Of a stretch of DNA of 64,000 nucleotides, positions 1 to 14,966 are shown in pieces (position 1 is the stretch's first letter; every line of letters begins with the position of its first letter). The notes below the pieces were generated by a model. It saw only the letters and a program-made list of their open reading frames with translations, did not search any database and was not told the origin of the DNA. Made by a program: the position numbers and the translations under genes. The DNA is from Neocallimastix lanati (nom. inval.) (lineage: Eukaryota; Neocallimastigomycota; Neocallimastigomycetes; Neocallimastigales; Neocallimastigaceae): assembly GCA_016946835.1 (NCBI GenBank), contig JACVTC010000019.1, positions 571,001 to 635,000 of the forward strand. The letters run 5' to 3'.

Positions 1-955
1 CATCAAAACCAATCTTATCCTTAATTCTAATACCAAAGTTACAAACAGTAGCAGTAATTAAACCAATAGCAGCAGCTGGACATGGAGAAACAAAACCGGC
101 ACCTGGAGTAATACCAACTAAACCAGCAACAGCACCAGAACAGAAACCAAGTGCAGAAAGTTTCTTTTCACGATGATAATCAATAAGAACCCAAGTAATA
201 CCACCAACAGCAGTAGAAAGGTTAGTAGTTAATAAAGCCATACCAGCGCGAGCATTGGAACCAAGAGCTGAACCAGCATTGAAACCAAACCAACCGAACC
301 AAAGTAAAGCAGTACCTAAGAAAACGTTAGAAAGGTTGTGTGGCTTAAACTTTTCCTTACCTAAGCCTTGACGTTTACCAAGAACAATAGAATAGGCTAA
401 ACCAGCAGCACCAGAAGCAATGTGGACTGGTGTACCACCAGCGAAATCAAGAGAACCTAATTTTCTTAACCAACCATTTTCAGACCATGACCAGAAAGCA
501 ATTGGATCATAAACTATTGTAGTCCAGATGAAAATGAAAACAATGGTTGGAAGAACTCTCATACGTTCAGCTGGACCACCAAAAATAAGACCAGCAGTAA
601 TAATAGCGAAAGTCATTTGGAAACAAGCGAAAACGCTAATTGGAAGAGTTGGAACAAAAGGTAAGAAATCCTTTGGACCATTCATGTGACGACCAAAAGC
701 ATATTGGAAATCACCAATGAAACCGTTTTTTGAAGAACCAGAAAAAGTTAAAGAGAAACCAAACATCCACCATTGAATGGAAACAACAGCAATAGCAATG
801 AAACAAACCATAATTAAGGAAAGAGCTGATTTAGAGCGTGCCATACCAGAATAGAAATAAGCAAGACCTGGGGTCATAATCCATACTAAACCAGTACATA
901 TGATTTGGAAAGCTACATCACCCGTATCAAAAACAACTTCGTCTTCAGCAGCCAT
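1..955 (-). CDS. Ammonium transporter (Amt/Mep family), 5' part
   Basis: Moves ammonium across the plasma membrane as a trimeric channel-like transporter; in fungi this is the Mep/Amt uptake system. The visible 318 codons read without an intron from an ATG at 955 and run off the left edge, so the C-terminal third is missing. Family marks: an N-terminal GLAYFYSGMARSKSA helix region, WWMFGFSLTFS, ACFQMTFAIITAGLIFGG (gate Phe region), the Amt signature DFAGGTPVHIASG with the first pore histidine at about residue 178, and WFGWFGFNAGSALGSN. The second pore histidine would lie beyond the window. Amt-type features dominate; Rh-type is unlikely. Which Mep paralogue it is, and whether it senses ammonium like Mep2, cannot be told from this part. 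The upstream DNA (956 onward) is extremely AT-rich with no recognisable regulatory site. Confidence 0.96.
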   Translation of the reverse strand, partial: MAAEDEVVFDTGDVAFQIICTGLVWIMTPGLAYFYSGMARSKSALSLIMVCFIAIAVVSIQWWMFGFSLTFSGSSKNGFIGDFQYAFGRHMNGPKDFLPFVPTLPISVFACFQMTFAIITAGLIFGGPAERMRVLPTIVFIFIWTTIVYDPIAFWSWSENGWLRKLGSLDFAGGTPVHIASGAAGLAYSIVLGKRQGLGKEKFKPHNLSNVFLGTALLWFGWFGFNAGSALGSNARAGMALLTTNLSTAVGGITWVLIDYHREKKLSALGFCSGAVAGLVGITPGAGFVSPCPAAAIGLITATVCNFGIRIKDKIGFD

Positions 956-1926
956 TTTGAAAATTATACTAAATATAAATTATTCGAGTAGATATTTATT
1001 ATAAGTAATAATTTTTGATTAAAAAAAATTTTTTTTTCTTATTCTTTTGCTTTTTTAAATATAACTTTTTATAATTATTAAATTAATAATATTATATTAT
1101 TATTATAATAATTTTTTCTTGAGTAGATATTTTAAAATAAAAAAATAATAAAGTAAGAAATATTTTTAAAATTAAAACACAAGTTATCAAAATTGCTTAA
1201 TTTAAAATAATCTTTAAATATCTTATATATAATATTAATAGAATTTACTATTATTATTACTTTGATTAGATTAATTAAATATTCAAATTATTAAATAATG
1301 AATAATGAAAAAAAAAAAAAAAAATGAAAGAAAAGATTTCAATTCTTATTTATATATATTTTTTCTCTTAATATTTATTAATATTTATATAAAAAAAAAT
1401 TATAAAACTTTAAAAAAAAAAATTATATATAATCAATATAATTTAATATATAAATGAATATAATTACTTAAATCAATATTAAAAAATAATATTTATAAAA
1501 TATAAGAATTAAAAGTAATTTAATATTTAAAAATATATATTTATAATTATAATTTATGATAATTATGATTTATAATAATAACACCATTAATTCCATAAAA
1601 AAATTTTGATATGAGTTTAAAAAAATTTTTATTTTGATAAAATAAATTAAAAAGATAATTAAATAAATAAAATATATTATAATATATTTCTAATATATTA
1701 AATTAAATTATAAATTTATTATAAATATAATATTTATATATTAATATTCAATTAAATTAATTCTGTAAAAATTAAAATTTTTTTTCTATCAAAAAAAAAA
1801 AAAAACTTCAAAAAAAAAAACATTTTAATTATATTAGAATAATATTATTTAAATTTACCAAAATTATTGAAACAGAAATATTAAATGAATGCTGGAGCTA
1901 TAAAAATAATTAGTAAAATAAGAAAA

Positions 1927-2072
1927 TTATGCAGATTATTTTATAAATATATTCAATGGTATAATTTAAATTTTCTAAAATAAAATAAATAAAAAAAAAT
2001 TACTAAATATAAAATTTTGCATAAAATTATTTTACAGACATATCCAATAGTATAATTTAATTTTAAAAAAGT
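1927..2072. repeat. Diverged tandem duplication, ~87 bp spacing
   Basis: The blocks 1927-1982 and 2014-2072 share an ordered series of words: a GCA core, ATTATTTTA, ATATxCAAT, then GGTATAATTTAA / AGTATAATTTAA. They read as an old imperfect tandem duplication inside the AT desert. No coding capacity was seen. Confidence 0.5.
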
Positions 2073-2627
2073 AGTAATTATATGGTTATAAAAAAAGTAA
2101 TTATAATAATAAAAGTTTTAAATAAAAAAATAACATTTAAGAATTTATAATTTAATAATAATAAAATGTATAATCATTGACTAGCAAAATAAATAAATAT
2201 AAAGATAGATATAATCAGATCTATTACCAAAATAATAATTTACATACAATATATTAGTAAATTTAATCATTATATTAATTTTTATTATTTAATTATATGG
2301 AACTAATTAATATAATTAAAAAACGTTCATTATAACACAAAAAATAAAAATATTATTCATAAATAAAATAATATACTAAAAATAAAACAAATTTAATAAA
2401 ATATAAAATATTAACAAATCAATATTTTATTACAATATATTAATATATAGTAATTATAATTGTAAATAATATTAATAGTTTTCCATAATTAATTCAAATA
2501 ATTTCTTTATATTCCTCATTTACATCTTTATTAATAGAAGCAATTTGTTTTTTTTTTTTTTTTTAATTCATATGCAAAAATATTAAACAGAAAATTTATA
2601 TTAAGAATATTTTATTATAAGCTTTCA

Positions 2628-2666
<39 letters not shown>

Positions 2667-5600
2667 TAATGTGTTAACTATGCAAAATTATGCATAGAAT
2701 TTCTTTGGTTATTTTAATTCAGAAGTCATCCCGAAATATCAAGAAAAAAATAAAAACTTAGAAAAATATATTAAAAATATAATTTCTTTCATCTAATTAG
2801 TTCTATATTTTATTCTCTTTAGTTTATATGAAATTTTGAACAAATATAAAAATAAAAGTCATCTTTTAAAAAAAAATTTTTTTTCTTTACTTTTTTTTTT
2901 TTTTTTTTTTGATAAAATCATAAAATATAAAAATATTATTAATTTTAATGGGGTACAATGAATTGATTAATTAGGTATGAAAAGATAGGAAATATTTATA
3001 TATTAAATAATTTTATGGATATTTAATAATTTAATATATATAAATTTCAATTTTTTTTAATTATATAAAACTTTAAAAATTTTAAATAATAAAGATTTCT
3101 TTTATCAATTTCAAACTTTTTGATAAATTTTTTATTGAAATATGTTCTAATCAATATATTATATAATAATATATTATCATAAAATAAAATATAGTTTATT
3201 ATTTTAATTTTTATTTATTATTTTTTTTTTGAGAAAAATATTGATAACATAAATTAAAATTTCATTCATTATATAATAAAGTTTACCACAAAAAAAGAAT
3301 TGTTTATCTTTTTTTAAGGTTGCACGAACTATATAGTATTAAAATTAATTTAATTTTATAATTTAATTTAATATAATAAATTTTTTTATTTAAAAAAATA
3401 TTTAAACCTAAGTCATTAAAAAAATATTTAATGTATTAATTGGTAAAATCTTTTTTGATAAGTTTAATAAAAAATATATATATAATATTATAAATTTTAT
3501 ATGATATTTTTTTTTAAAATAATTTTCTATTTTTTACTTATCAAATTTATTAAATATTAATAATATTATAATGGCTTTTTTAAAAGGTATTAAATTTTTT
3601 TTACTATTATAGATATTATAGATATAATTAATATTATCCAAATGCTAATTATATATTAAAATGATTATAAATTAATTATAAATTTATGTAATAACGTAAA
3701 TAAAATAAATTGATATAATTAATTCAAATAAAAATTACCTATATATATTTTTATTTTTTTTAATAAAATTAAGGTATATCGAATATGCATATATGTTAAT
3801 TTAAATAAACTTTTTAAATTTCATTTATTCTTACCTTTCTTTCAATAAAAAATTTTTCCGTTTTAAATTATAAACATTTTATATTAAAAAATTAATAAAA
3901 AAATTAATAATAATAAAATGATAATCCTTTATTATAATTCAAGTTTCCTTTTATGGATTATAATTATAAAAAAAATAATTCATTTATTTAGTGTTAAAAT
4001 CTTTTTTCAAATTTCAGTAATAATATTTTTGATAAAAAGGTATATGATAAGATTATTTATATAAATCTTATTGGTTGATTCATTATATTATACTAATAAT
4101 AAAAAAATTTATATTATATTGATAACTTAATAATAAATAATTTTATTATTTTAACCTTGATTTTTTTTTATCTAATTTAATTTACATCTTTAAAGATATT
4201 AATTTATTATTTTTCAAAAAAAAAAAATAAAAAATAAAATAAAAAATTATTATCGGTTTTTTTTTTTATGTTATTAAAAAAAATAATAACTTTTATAAAA
4301 ATATAAATTTATATTAAATTATTAAAAAATATATATATATATCATATTAATTTAATTATAGTAAATTTAAATTTAAAACTATTATTAATAAAATTATTAT
4401 ACTTTAGAATTATATACTATCATATTATTCTAATAGATTATTGATAACGCTGTTATTTGAATATTGGAACAATATTTCCATTTAATTATATTAATTATAA
4501 TTATTATTATAATTCAAATCATTACTAAATTAATTATTATATTAAAATTCAGATTATAATTCAATGATATTTCTCTTTGATAATATATTTTATAATACTT
4601 TAAAATTTAATAAAAATATTTTGTTTTTTTTTTTTTTTATTTGTTATTAATTTTTTTTTTTATAGGATAAATTATTAATCATTTATTTATCTAAATCTTA
4701 TCTAAAAAAATAAATAAAATTAAATAGTTTTTCCTTATAATTATATAAATAAAATCCCAATAAAAATAATAATAATAATTATTATTATTATTATTTGAAT
4801 TAAGACTATTTTATTTATCATAATATTCTAGATAATTAATATTAATTATAATCTTTATAATTAATATAGCTCTATTTTATATTAGTATCCAAAGTTCAAT
4901 TTTTAGTATTAATTATTATAATTAGTGTAATTATTATTGTATTATTACTACTTATTATATATAATTTACTCATTTTATTATGTTAATACTTGCATAATTT
5001 AATGAATTACTTTATATATTTATTAATTTCTTAAATAATAATAAATTTTTTTTTCTTTAATTATTATAATTAATCTATATATAATATTATAAATATTATA
5101 AAAATAGTATTTTATCTTCTTCATAAAGAATTATATATATGTCATTATATTCATAATAGTATCTATTATCATTAATTAAATGATTAGTTAAAATATTAAA
5201 AAGTATTAATTATTATTGATACATTTATTATAGTTATTTTATTTATCATATTTACCATCACTATTAATTCTACTATTAGTATTATTTCTAATTCTATAAT
5301 TATTCAATTATTAATTATTATTAGATATTAGTTATTTCTACTATTTATTATTAGATATTTGTTACCATGAGCAATTTATTACCCTATTAAATATATATAT
5401 AAAATTCTTAGATATATTTATTTATTATCAAAAAATCAAAAGGTTTTATTAATTCTTTATCAATATGACATTTATTTATTTATTTGTTTGTTTATTTATT
5501 TATTTATTTATTTATTTACATAATTCTATGATAATTTAATGCTATTAAAAATCTATCTTTTGTATAATTTATTTTACTATTTAAAATTGATGAAAAAAGG

Positions 5601-8458
5601 TTATAATATACTAAATATAAAAATTTTAACTCTCTATGTACATATTAGTTTTAATTTTTTTCACTAAATAGTAATTAATAAATATTTTATTTCATAATAA
5701 GTTATATAATTCTAATTATTATTAAATTATTAGATGTCTTATTATTATACTTTTTTTTCCATATCTAATCAAAATAAAGTGTGTCTTCATTTTATTCTAT
5801 AAATAATTCTTATTAGTTATTTTGGTAATCAACATTATTTTTTTTATTGTATTATTACTAAACTACTAATAATTATCGTATCTTATTATTAACATATCTA
5901 AAGTTATTAACTATTATATTTTGTTATTGAATGAAGTATATAATACAGCTATTATTATTTAATTCTCTATTCTAACTATTATTATTCAAATTTTATTATA
6001 TACATATACATAATTTTCTATTCTAATTATTATTATTATTACTATTAAATATTTAAATTTTAATTATTTATTTATTTATTAACCTTTTTCATTTTTTTTA
6101 ATAAATTTTTTGTTTTAAAATGTTGGATTATTTTTCAATAATAACCTAACCTACTAAATATTATTTAAATATTTTTGTTAAAAATTCTTTTATATTAAAA
6201 ATTTTTTTTAAATTTTTTTTTAAAAAAAGAGATAAACCTATATCTAATGATAGGTATGATAGATATTGTATAGTATATATTTATATAATTTTATAAAAAG
6301 AAAGAAAAATAAAAAATAAAAATGAAGAAAAAATTAGAGGTATTTATAATAATTATTCAAGGATTAGGAAATAAATGGTATATAAATTATAATTTAAATA
6401 TAAATAATTAAATATTAAATTGATAATCTTATTCCTGTAGCATCATATCATTAATTTGTAATCACAATTATTTCAAAATAAATTTTGAATATATTTTTTT
6501 TTTATATATATCATTAGTTCATTTATCATGACCATGTTAAAAAATTTAAATATATACTTTTTATAATAAAAGCTAAAAGACGAGATAACGGAAAAAATGA
6601 TACTGTATTATATGAAAGTTTGATATTTTTATTTTTAATATAGAATAGAATCATATTATATATTATAATACTAATCATATATTTAATAATAATGATCATG
6701 ATTATTTTAGTTAATATTAAATAAATACATTTTAAGTATAAACATAACGAAGGATTAATAGAAATAATAATAAATAAAACTATTTATTAATTTAATCGCT
6801 CATAAATTTTATATGAGTATATTAAATATTATAAAAAAATACATTTGAAATATGATAATGCTTTTAAACTTTTTAGTTCATTTCTGTAGATATAAAATAA
6901 TTACAGTAATGTGTATATAATACTCTGTAATTGACATTTTATCTTTTAATATTATTTTTTACTATATATAATTACTATCATTCCTTTAATTCTTAAATTA
7001 TTTCAAGTGTAATTAGAAATTAATACTATTAGAAAATAAAAATAACAAACTATATTTAAACTATTATTTTTTTTCTTCGAAATTAAATATGAAAATATAT
7101 ATTAAATAATTAATATAAATATAATATTCTTATTTTATATTTTTATTTTTTTTTCTAGAATGGAAGAATAATGAATAAGAAAAATAAAATTAAAGACTTA
7201 TTTCAAAAAAATTATAGTGAGTTAAAATGAATATATTATTCTAATATAAACATTTTAATATTTATATGATAATATAAATATTTTGTTATTAAGGTATCAA
7301 TAATTAAATGTGTCAATACACTATGTAAGAATTTATATAATAATGAAATAATGATAACATATTTATTGATCTATTCTCTTAACTGATTTACTAATATATA
7401 AAATATATAAATAATATATATAATTGAATTTAATGGATTTAATGGATTTATAAAGTTTTGTATTTAATAATCCATTAAATTATGAATAATGAAAAATGGA
7501 ATTAATAGACTCTAATTAGATTATTAAATAATAAAAAACGAATTAAGTTAATTTAAAAATATTATATATATATATATATTTTATTATTTATATATTTTTT
7601 AAAAACTATATAAAAAGAAAAAAGATAAGAGAAAAAATACTTAATTAAAATTTTTTATAAATATATAAATGTAATGAATGTATGATATATATAGTAATAT
7701 GTATATATACAATAAATCCTTTTTTTTTTATTCTTTTTTAATAAAATTATTTAATTCATCATTAAAATATCACTATAATTACAAAGTTCTAGATAATTAT
7801 TTCCTTATAATAAAGTTTCTATTTTCTCTAAAAAAATTTTATGATAAGTTTAAAGTTTTATAAAAATGAATTTATACTTATATTGCAATTTAATATATTA
7901 TTAATAATTACATATGATTTATTCATTTCAATATATATTTATATATATATATATCGTGTTAAAACAAAAATTCTTTAAATATTATATATATATCAATATA
8001 TTATCTAAATGAATTATCTAAATATTTGTATATAATCAATTAATAATAATTCAATTATATAAACATTTTCTCATATTATAATTAATATCAAAAATATATA
8101 TATATATATTTAATGAATAATTATATTTTTAAATTACTAATAGGTTAATATAGTTAATATTTAATATATATTTCTTTTAGAAATTAATATTACTTAGATA
8201 ATTATATATTTACTCATTTTGAAGTATCATTTTTCTATTTAATTCATTAATAATTAAAGAAATTTAATATATAATTTTATATTAATTTATTAGTATTAAA
8301 TATATATTCTTATTTACATTTTTGGAAGATTCTTATCAATTTGTTGTTCAATATATGAAAATAAAATTGTATTAGTAAATATTGAAAATATAGTAAATGT
8401 ATATAAGATATTTATAAAATTTAATATATAAAGTTTTATTAAATAATGTGATCTATTA

Positions 8459-8625
8459 GTATATTTCATTTGTATATTTAAATATTAAAAAAAATATTCT
8501 TAATTGAATGATATATTTTATTTTTTTATTATTAAATTATCATTTTATAAGTATATTCCATTTGAATATTTAAATATTAAAAAAAATATTCGTAGTTAAA
8601 TGATACTTTTTATTTTTTTTATTAG
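8459..8625. repeat. Tandem duplication, ~92 bp unit
   Basis: 8459-8530 and 8551-8622 are near copies: both hold TATATTxCATTTGxATATTTAAATATT, a poly-A stretch, ATATTC, then TxAATGATAx and a T-rich end. The order and spacing of shared words exceed what AT bias alone would give. No gene is associated. Confidence 0.6.
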
Positions 8626-9945
8626 TAACCCTTAAAAAAAATTTGATAACATAAATAAAATATTTAATAGGATTAAATTTATATAAAATAAAATTACACA
8701 AAAAATTAAATAAATAAATTAATAATAATTATATAAAAAATTTTTACGATGTTACACCAAAATTTTTATAATATTTTAAAAAATGAAATATTTAATAAAT
8801 ATTTAATAAATATTTTTAAAATTTATTATATTTTTTATATTTATTTAATTTTTGTTTTTGTTTTAAATGTCAAGTTAACCTTATTTTTGCATAAATATTT
8901 TATTATAATTTAATCTTCATAGTTATTATATATATATATACATATTTTTTTTAAAATACAATATTATAAACAATAACTAATAAGGTGTAATCATTATTTC
9001 TTGATATTTTTTTATTATTATTATTTTTTTAAATTCATTTTTGATTTTTGATTTTAATATTATATTAATATTTTATTTTATTAGTTTTTTATTATTATTA
9101 CAATTTTTTTATTATTACTATTTTATTATTATTACTATTTTATTATTATTACTATTTTATTATTTATTATTTATTATTATGTTATTATTATTTTATTATT
9201 ATTATTATTTTATTATTTATTATTACTTATTATTATTATATTATTATTTTATTACTATTATTATAACTATTTTATTATTTATTATTTATTAATATTTTAT
9301 TGTTATTATATTATTATTTTATTATTATATTATTGCTACTATTATCATTTATTATTATTAATATTTAATTATTATTTTATCATTATTGAATTGTTTTCAA
9401 CACTATTAATATATTATTTTTATAATTTTTTTTATTAATTATCATTATTAACCCTTATCACAAATTTATAATGAAAAAGTTTAAAAATTTAATAACAATA
9501 TTTTAAAATTAATTTGTCTCAAAACTTTTTAAAAATTAGTTTATGATAAAAATTCAAAATTATTTTTTTCTTATAAATGTAATCAAAAGATTGATAATTC
9601 TTTATTATAAAAAAAATATTAAATAATAATTATATTAATTATAAATGATAGCTAATTATAAAATTTATAATTAATAATAAATAATAATGTTTAATGATTA
9701 ATACTAATTGTATTTAATAGTAATAATTATGATAATACTAATTATAAAATGAATAGACTATAATAATAGTATTTAATAATAATAATAATAATAATAATAG
9801 TAATAATAATACTATTAGAGTATTGACTTTAAGATGTTAAAATATAATTTTAAAATTAAGTTTATATTTTATTCAATAATATTATATAAAATTGTATATT
9901 GATTTTTATTAATATTTTTAATAGCTTTTCCACATAAATTAGTTC

Positions 9946-10020
9946 AAAATAAAATAAAATAAATAGTAGAAATATAAATATTAGTACAGATTGAATAAAA
10001 TAAAACAAAATAAAATAAAG
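9946..10020 (+). repeat. Orphan copy of the 60-63 kb satellite unit
   Basis: A single unit reading (AAAAT)n, then AAATAGTAGAAATATAAATA, then TTAGTACAGATTGAAT and (AAAAT)n again. This is the unit of the large satellite arrays at 60390-62160 and, inverted, at 62490-62945. It shows the unit exists outside the array, 50 kb away. Confidence 0.8.
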
Positions 10021-10212
10021 AAAATAATATATATATATATATATATATAAACATACATAATCAATATTTTATAGAAATGAAACATTTAGATATAGATTTA
10101 GAGGGAATATTCCCAATGGTATATAATGATTCATATAGAGCATTACATTTTTAATTGTGTTAAAAATGGATAATCAATAATAATAATAATTATAATAATA
10201 ATAATAATAATA

Positions 10213-10254
<42 letters not shown>

Positions 10255-10494
10255 TAATAATAAATTTATATTAATATGTAATAGTAGAATAAAATATTGT
10301 CATACTTTAATATTTAGTAGCATTTTCATTATATTTCAATACTAATTATAAAAATTATTAATGATAATATATCATTTAATAAAAGTATTTGATCTTATAA
10401 TATTTTTTATTTATAATGCAAAATAAAGGAGATTAACAATGAAAAATAAAGTCATTTTATGAATTTTTGTATAACTACCTTACATAATAATAAT

Positions 10495-10610
10495 ATCTTT
10501 TCATTAATGTTACATTATAAAAATTTTGAGATTAATGTTATATTTATGCATTTGAATTTATAAATTTTATAAAATTTTGAGATTAATGTTACATTTGTAA
10601 ATTGTATTAT
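10495..10610. repeat. Direct repeat containing AAATTTTGAGATTAATGTTA
   Basis: The word AAATTTTGAGATTAATGTTA occurs twice (about 10521 and 10575), each followed by a short T-rich stretch and TTTATxAATT-like sequence, with a third partial ATTAATGTTACATT at the left. It is a local tandem duplication without coding potential. Confidence 0.55.
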
Positions 10611-10784
10611 AAATATATTTTTTTTATAAATAAATTAATAGTTGATGCAAAATTTATTTTTTCATAAATTAAAATATGCAATGAAAAATTATTCGGTTTT
10701 TTTAAAAAGAATGCAGATATTAATATATAATAGTATATTTTGATAGTATGGATAATTTATATTATATGTATATTTTTATACTTC

Positions 10785-10915
10785 ATTTTTTTATAAATTA
10801 ATATATTTTTGATTTAATATTAAATTTTTTTTTTTTTATAAATTAATATATTTTTGATTTAATATTAATTTTTTTTTTTTTTTATAAATACATTTTTGAT
10901 TTTTGATTTAATATT
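10785..10915. repeat. Three-copy tandem repeat, ~55 bp unit
   Basis: ATAAATTAATATATTTTTGA followed by TTTAATATTAA and a T-run occurs twice almost exactly (from 10792 and 10840), with a shorter third copy ending near 10915. It is simple satellite-like amplification in the AT desert. Confidence 0.65.
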
Positions 10916-13900
10916 ATTATTATTATAATTTTATTTTTATTTTTTTTTCCAGACATTTTAATTATATATATATATATATATATTTATATTATTTACTATC
11001 TTATTTTTCCAAAAATAGAAATTTTCTATAATTATATATGTAAATATTTTTATTTAAATAAATAATAATATTATTAATAATAATGAATATATAATTTGAT
11101 ATTAATATCTAATTACTACTTTATTTTTTAATATTTTATTTTGTTCATGATTTTTATGTTGAATAATATATTATTAATATATTAATAATATAAACATTTC
11201 AATAAAGCAAAATTTTTATTTTTCTATTATTATTAGCTTGGCTTTTAAAAAAAATTGAATTAAATATATAATTACATATTCATAAAAACTGGTACTTATT
11301 AAGAATTAATAATGATATAAAATAAGTAATGATAGAATTAATAGCATGGAAAATAATAAAAAAGAGTATTGGTCATTAAAGTAAGTAATGATAATAAATA
11401 TTAGTAAATACTAATAATGATAAAAATTAACACGAAAAGAGGTAGAAGTAGAAAAAAAAAATATAAAAAAGCATATACATACATATATTATTTAATAATT
11501 AATAATATCATTATTTTGTAATTATTATAAAAACATTAATTCAAAAAAAATATAATTAATATTATTATAATCAGAAATAAAAAAACAGTAGAACAAAAGC
11601 ACTTTAAAAATTTTATTAAATATGAATATAATAAATCATATCATTCTTATTCTTATATATTTTCCTTTTAAGCTTTTTTTTTCTATTCTTTTCTTTTAAG
11701 ATTTTTTGTGTTCGTGTGTTGTTATTAAATAGAAATTAATAATTTTAATATTTTCTTTATCTAAATTACTTTTTATCCAATTATATATATAGAAGTAAAA
11801 AGATTATATAAAAGTAAAGGAAAAAAAAATATTTTAATTATTATTTATTATTAAAATAGGTATTATATAAAAGATTTAAATTTTATTGTTTATATATATA
11901 TATATTTATTATTTATTATTTTATTATTATTTTTTTTTTTTTGTATTAATTTTTTATTAATTTATCAATATTCTTATATTAATATCATATTACAATGTAA
12001 TAATATATAAAGTAATAAAATTTTATAAATAATAATTTTTTTTTTTTTAAAATATTAAAATATATTAATATAAATATTAATATTTCCTTTTTTTTTTTTT
12101 ATATGTAATATATATATAATTGGATAATTACAACTAATATAAAAGTTAATTTAAATGTGATATTTATTAAATTGTAATTAAATATTAATAAATTGAACAT
12201 CCATTTTTAATATTTTCCATTTATATCAAGTATTAAAAATTAAATGATATAAAATTTTTTATGATTATTTTTCTATAAAAAAATTTTTTTTTTGTTAATT
12301 ATGGTAATTTTTAACAAGACTTTTATAAGGAATAATATTTAACTGTCATTATTGTCATATAATAAATTTAAATATATATATATTTTTAAATTATTAATTT
12401 AAAATATTTCTATAAAAAAAAAAGCAAAATTTTCTGAAATAAAAATAGTTACATTTTTTTTTAATTTCTAATTAATTTGAATATGGATATATTAAGTGTA
12501 TATAAATATATATAATCTTTATTTATATATATTCAGATGATTAATTTAAAAAAAAAATAAAATTGATATTAAGTATATAATAATTTGATATTGTTAATAG
12601 TTGTACAAATAAATAATAATAATAATAAAAAAATTCATATTATTTAAAAATATTATTTTTTTATATTAAGTTGTTACTTTATTTTAATTATTAAAAGGAA
12701 ATGGTATTTTATTTTGCTTTACTTTATTGAGTAGATTTTGATTATTCCTTTATTTATTATAATAATAAAAAATATACAATATAGAAAAGAGAAAAAGTTA
12801 AATATATAATATGTACGTATTGTTTATTATTTTTATTATTTTATAGATTTTCGTGTTACGTAACATTACTATAATATGAAATGAGTATAAAAAGTATAAA
12901 AAAAAATAATTTATAAAGCAAACTCAAATAATAAAAAGTTAAATTATTATAAATTTACATATGAAAATAATATAATTTTATTATAAATTTTAGATTTTAT
13001 TTTAATTTTGAAATTTTTTTTTTTTTTATTGATTTTTTTTTTTTTTTTTTTTGATTTTAATAATTTGTTATTAACGATTATTAATGATAAAGATATTCAT
13101 TAACTCTAATTTCATTATTAATAGTTTAAAAATATAAGGAATAATGAAATAATTTAAATTTTCAAAGAATTATATCTTTAATATATTATATATTAAATCT
13201 TTATAATAATTAAAAAAGAAAAAAAAATAATGAAAATCTAAACGACTTATCAATAATAAATATTATAATATAATAATATATATATATAATACCTACTTTT
13301 TTAAATAACTTTTTTTTTTTTTTTTTTTTTTTTTTGAAAAAAGTGGTAGTAAGACTTGTAAAAGCTTATAATTTATTTATAAAATATTATTATTATATAA
13401 TATATTATTAATATTAGATTTTTATTTTTCTGTAACTATAAAATAATATGTTAATAATTTATATCATATTCATTTTATAAATAATAAGAGAAATTTTTAT
13501 AAATTATCCAAAAATGGTATTTTCTTTAATAATTAAAAAAAGATTCATCAAAAAAAATAAAAAATATATATGTATATATAAAAGTACCACATATATTTAA
13601 AGTATAATTATTTTATTTTTGAAAAAAAGAGTTTTAATTAATATGCTTTATATTTAAATTAATGTTCATATATTATAATATATTAACATTTATTTATGTA
13701 ATAAATAAAGAATTATATTCAGTGGCAAATTTTAATTAAAATTTTAATTATTTTTTTATTAAAATTTTTATATTTTTTTATCTTATAAATTTATTCTATT
13801 TTATTTTCTTTTTTTTTTTTTCATTTTTATTTGTATAATGAAAGTTGAAATTCAAAGCTCGATTTAAAATACATTAATATTACATGTATTTATAGATGAT

Positions 13901-14495
13901 ATATTCAATTATTATATTTATCTTAAATTTAAAAACGATAGTGTAAATAGTAATACAGTGTATTATTTAATTAATTTATAAATATATTAGTTTTATAGTA
14001 GTTTCATTTTTTTTTTTTTTTTTTTTTTTTCGAGGAATAAGTATAAAGTAATAGATAAAGTAATAGATTTCAATTTGGGAAGTAATTGTATTTAAATAAT
14101 TTCAAAAGGAGTAATAAAAATATTTATTAAAATTGTTGACATAAAAAATTATTTAATTAAAATTAAAATTTTGAAAACATAAATTATAATAATTATAAAA
14201 ATAATTATTAATTTCTAATAAATATTAATAGTAAAATACAAATAAATATTAAAAAAAAAAAAAATTCTTAAAAACTATAATATTAGAAATTGAATAAGAA
14301 ATTTTTCAAAATATATATTATATGGGTATAGATATGTAAATTTTAGTAATTAATATTTTTTAAATTTAATATATTCATACAAAATTAAGACAATATTTTA
14401 TAACATAAAGTAATATAAAAAGTAATTATAATAATTTTAATAATAAATATTATTGAAATTTCAAAAATAATGAAAGTATAAATTTTTCAAAAGTG

Positions 14496-14526
<31 letters not shown>

Positions 14527-14553
14527 ACAAAAACAATCTTTAAAAATAATAAA

Positions 14554-14920
14554 ATGAATATTACAGACAATATATTAAATACCAATGAAGTATTTATACC
14601 ACAACAGGATAATGAAAGTCAATCACAATTTTTATTTAAAATTAATTTAGAAATAGCACTAAGAAAAGCAATTTTAGAGTCACTATCTTCCTCTAATAAT
14701 TATATAAATAGCTATAATAAAAATTTAATAATGAAACCAGAAATACCAAATCTACAAAAAACTTCTAATAACATATCATCATTTCCTTCACCGTTATTAA
14801 GTCCTCATCAGTATTCTGTTACAATACCTTCATCTTCTCCTATTCCATTAGCATTTTCACAAAATTTAAAGACAGACTCATTTATATCGAAACAGAATGT
14901 AATTAATATATATATATATA

Positions 14921-14966
<46 letters not shown>

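Larger units (their letters stand above)
956..14553. other. 13.6 kb gene-poor AT desert
   Basis: No convincing exon was found on either strand. Open frames here, such as 7678-7863 and 9041-9292, are Tyr/Phe/Leu/Ile-only translations of AT repeats. The stretch is almost entirely A and T, with homopolymers (A-run 2631-2664, T-run 13309-13335, T-run 14008-14030), (TTA)n around 9100-9360, (AAT)n near 9778-9798 and 10188-10262, and (TTTA)n at 5478-5518. It also contains the tandem duplications and the orphan satellite unit listed separately. It separates the divergently transcribed ammonium transporter and RasGEF genes, so both promoters lie in it, but none can be placed. Confidence 0.7.

Noticed and set aside
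7678-7863. 61-codon frame in the AT desert
   Set aside because: Low-complexity Tyr/Phe/Lys/Ile composition, no motif, no splice partners.
9041-9292. 83-codon frame in the AT desert
   Set aside because: Only Ile/Leu/Tyr/Phe encoded by TTA/TAT repeats; composition artefact.
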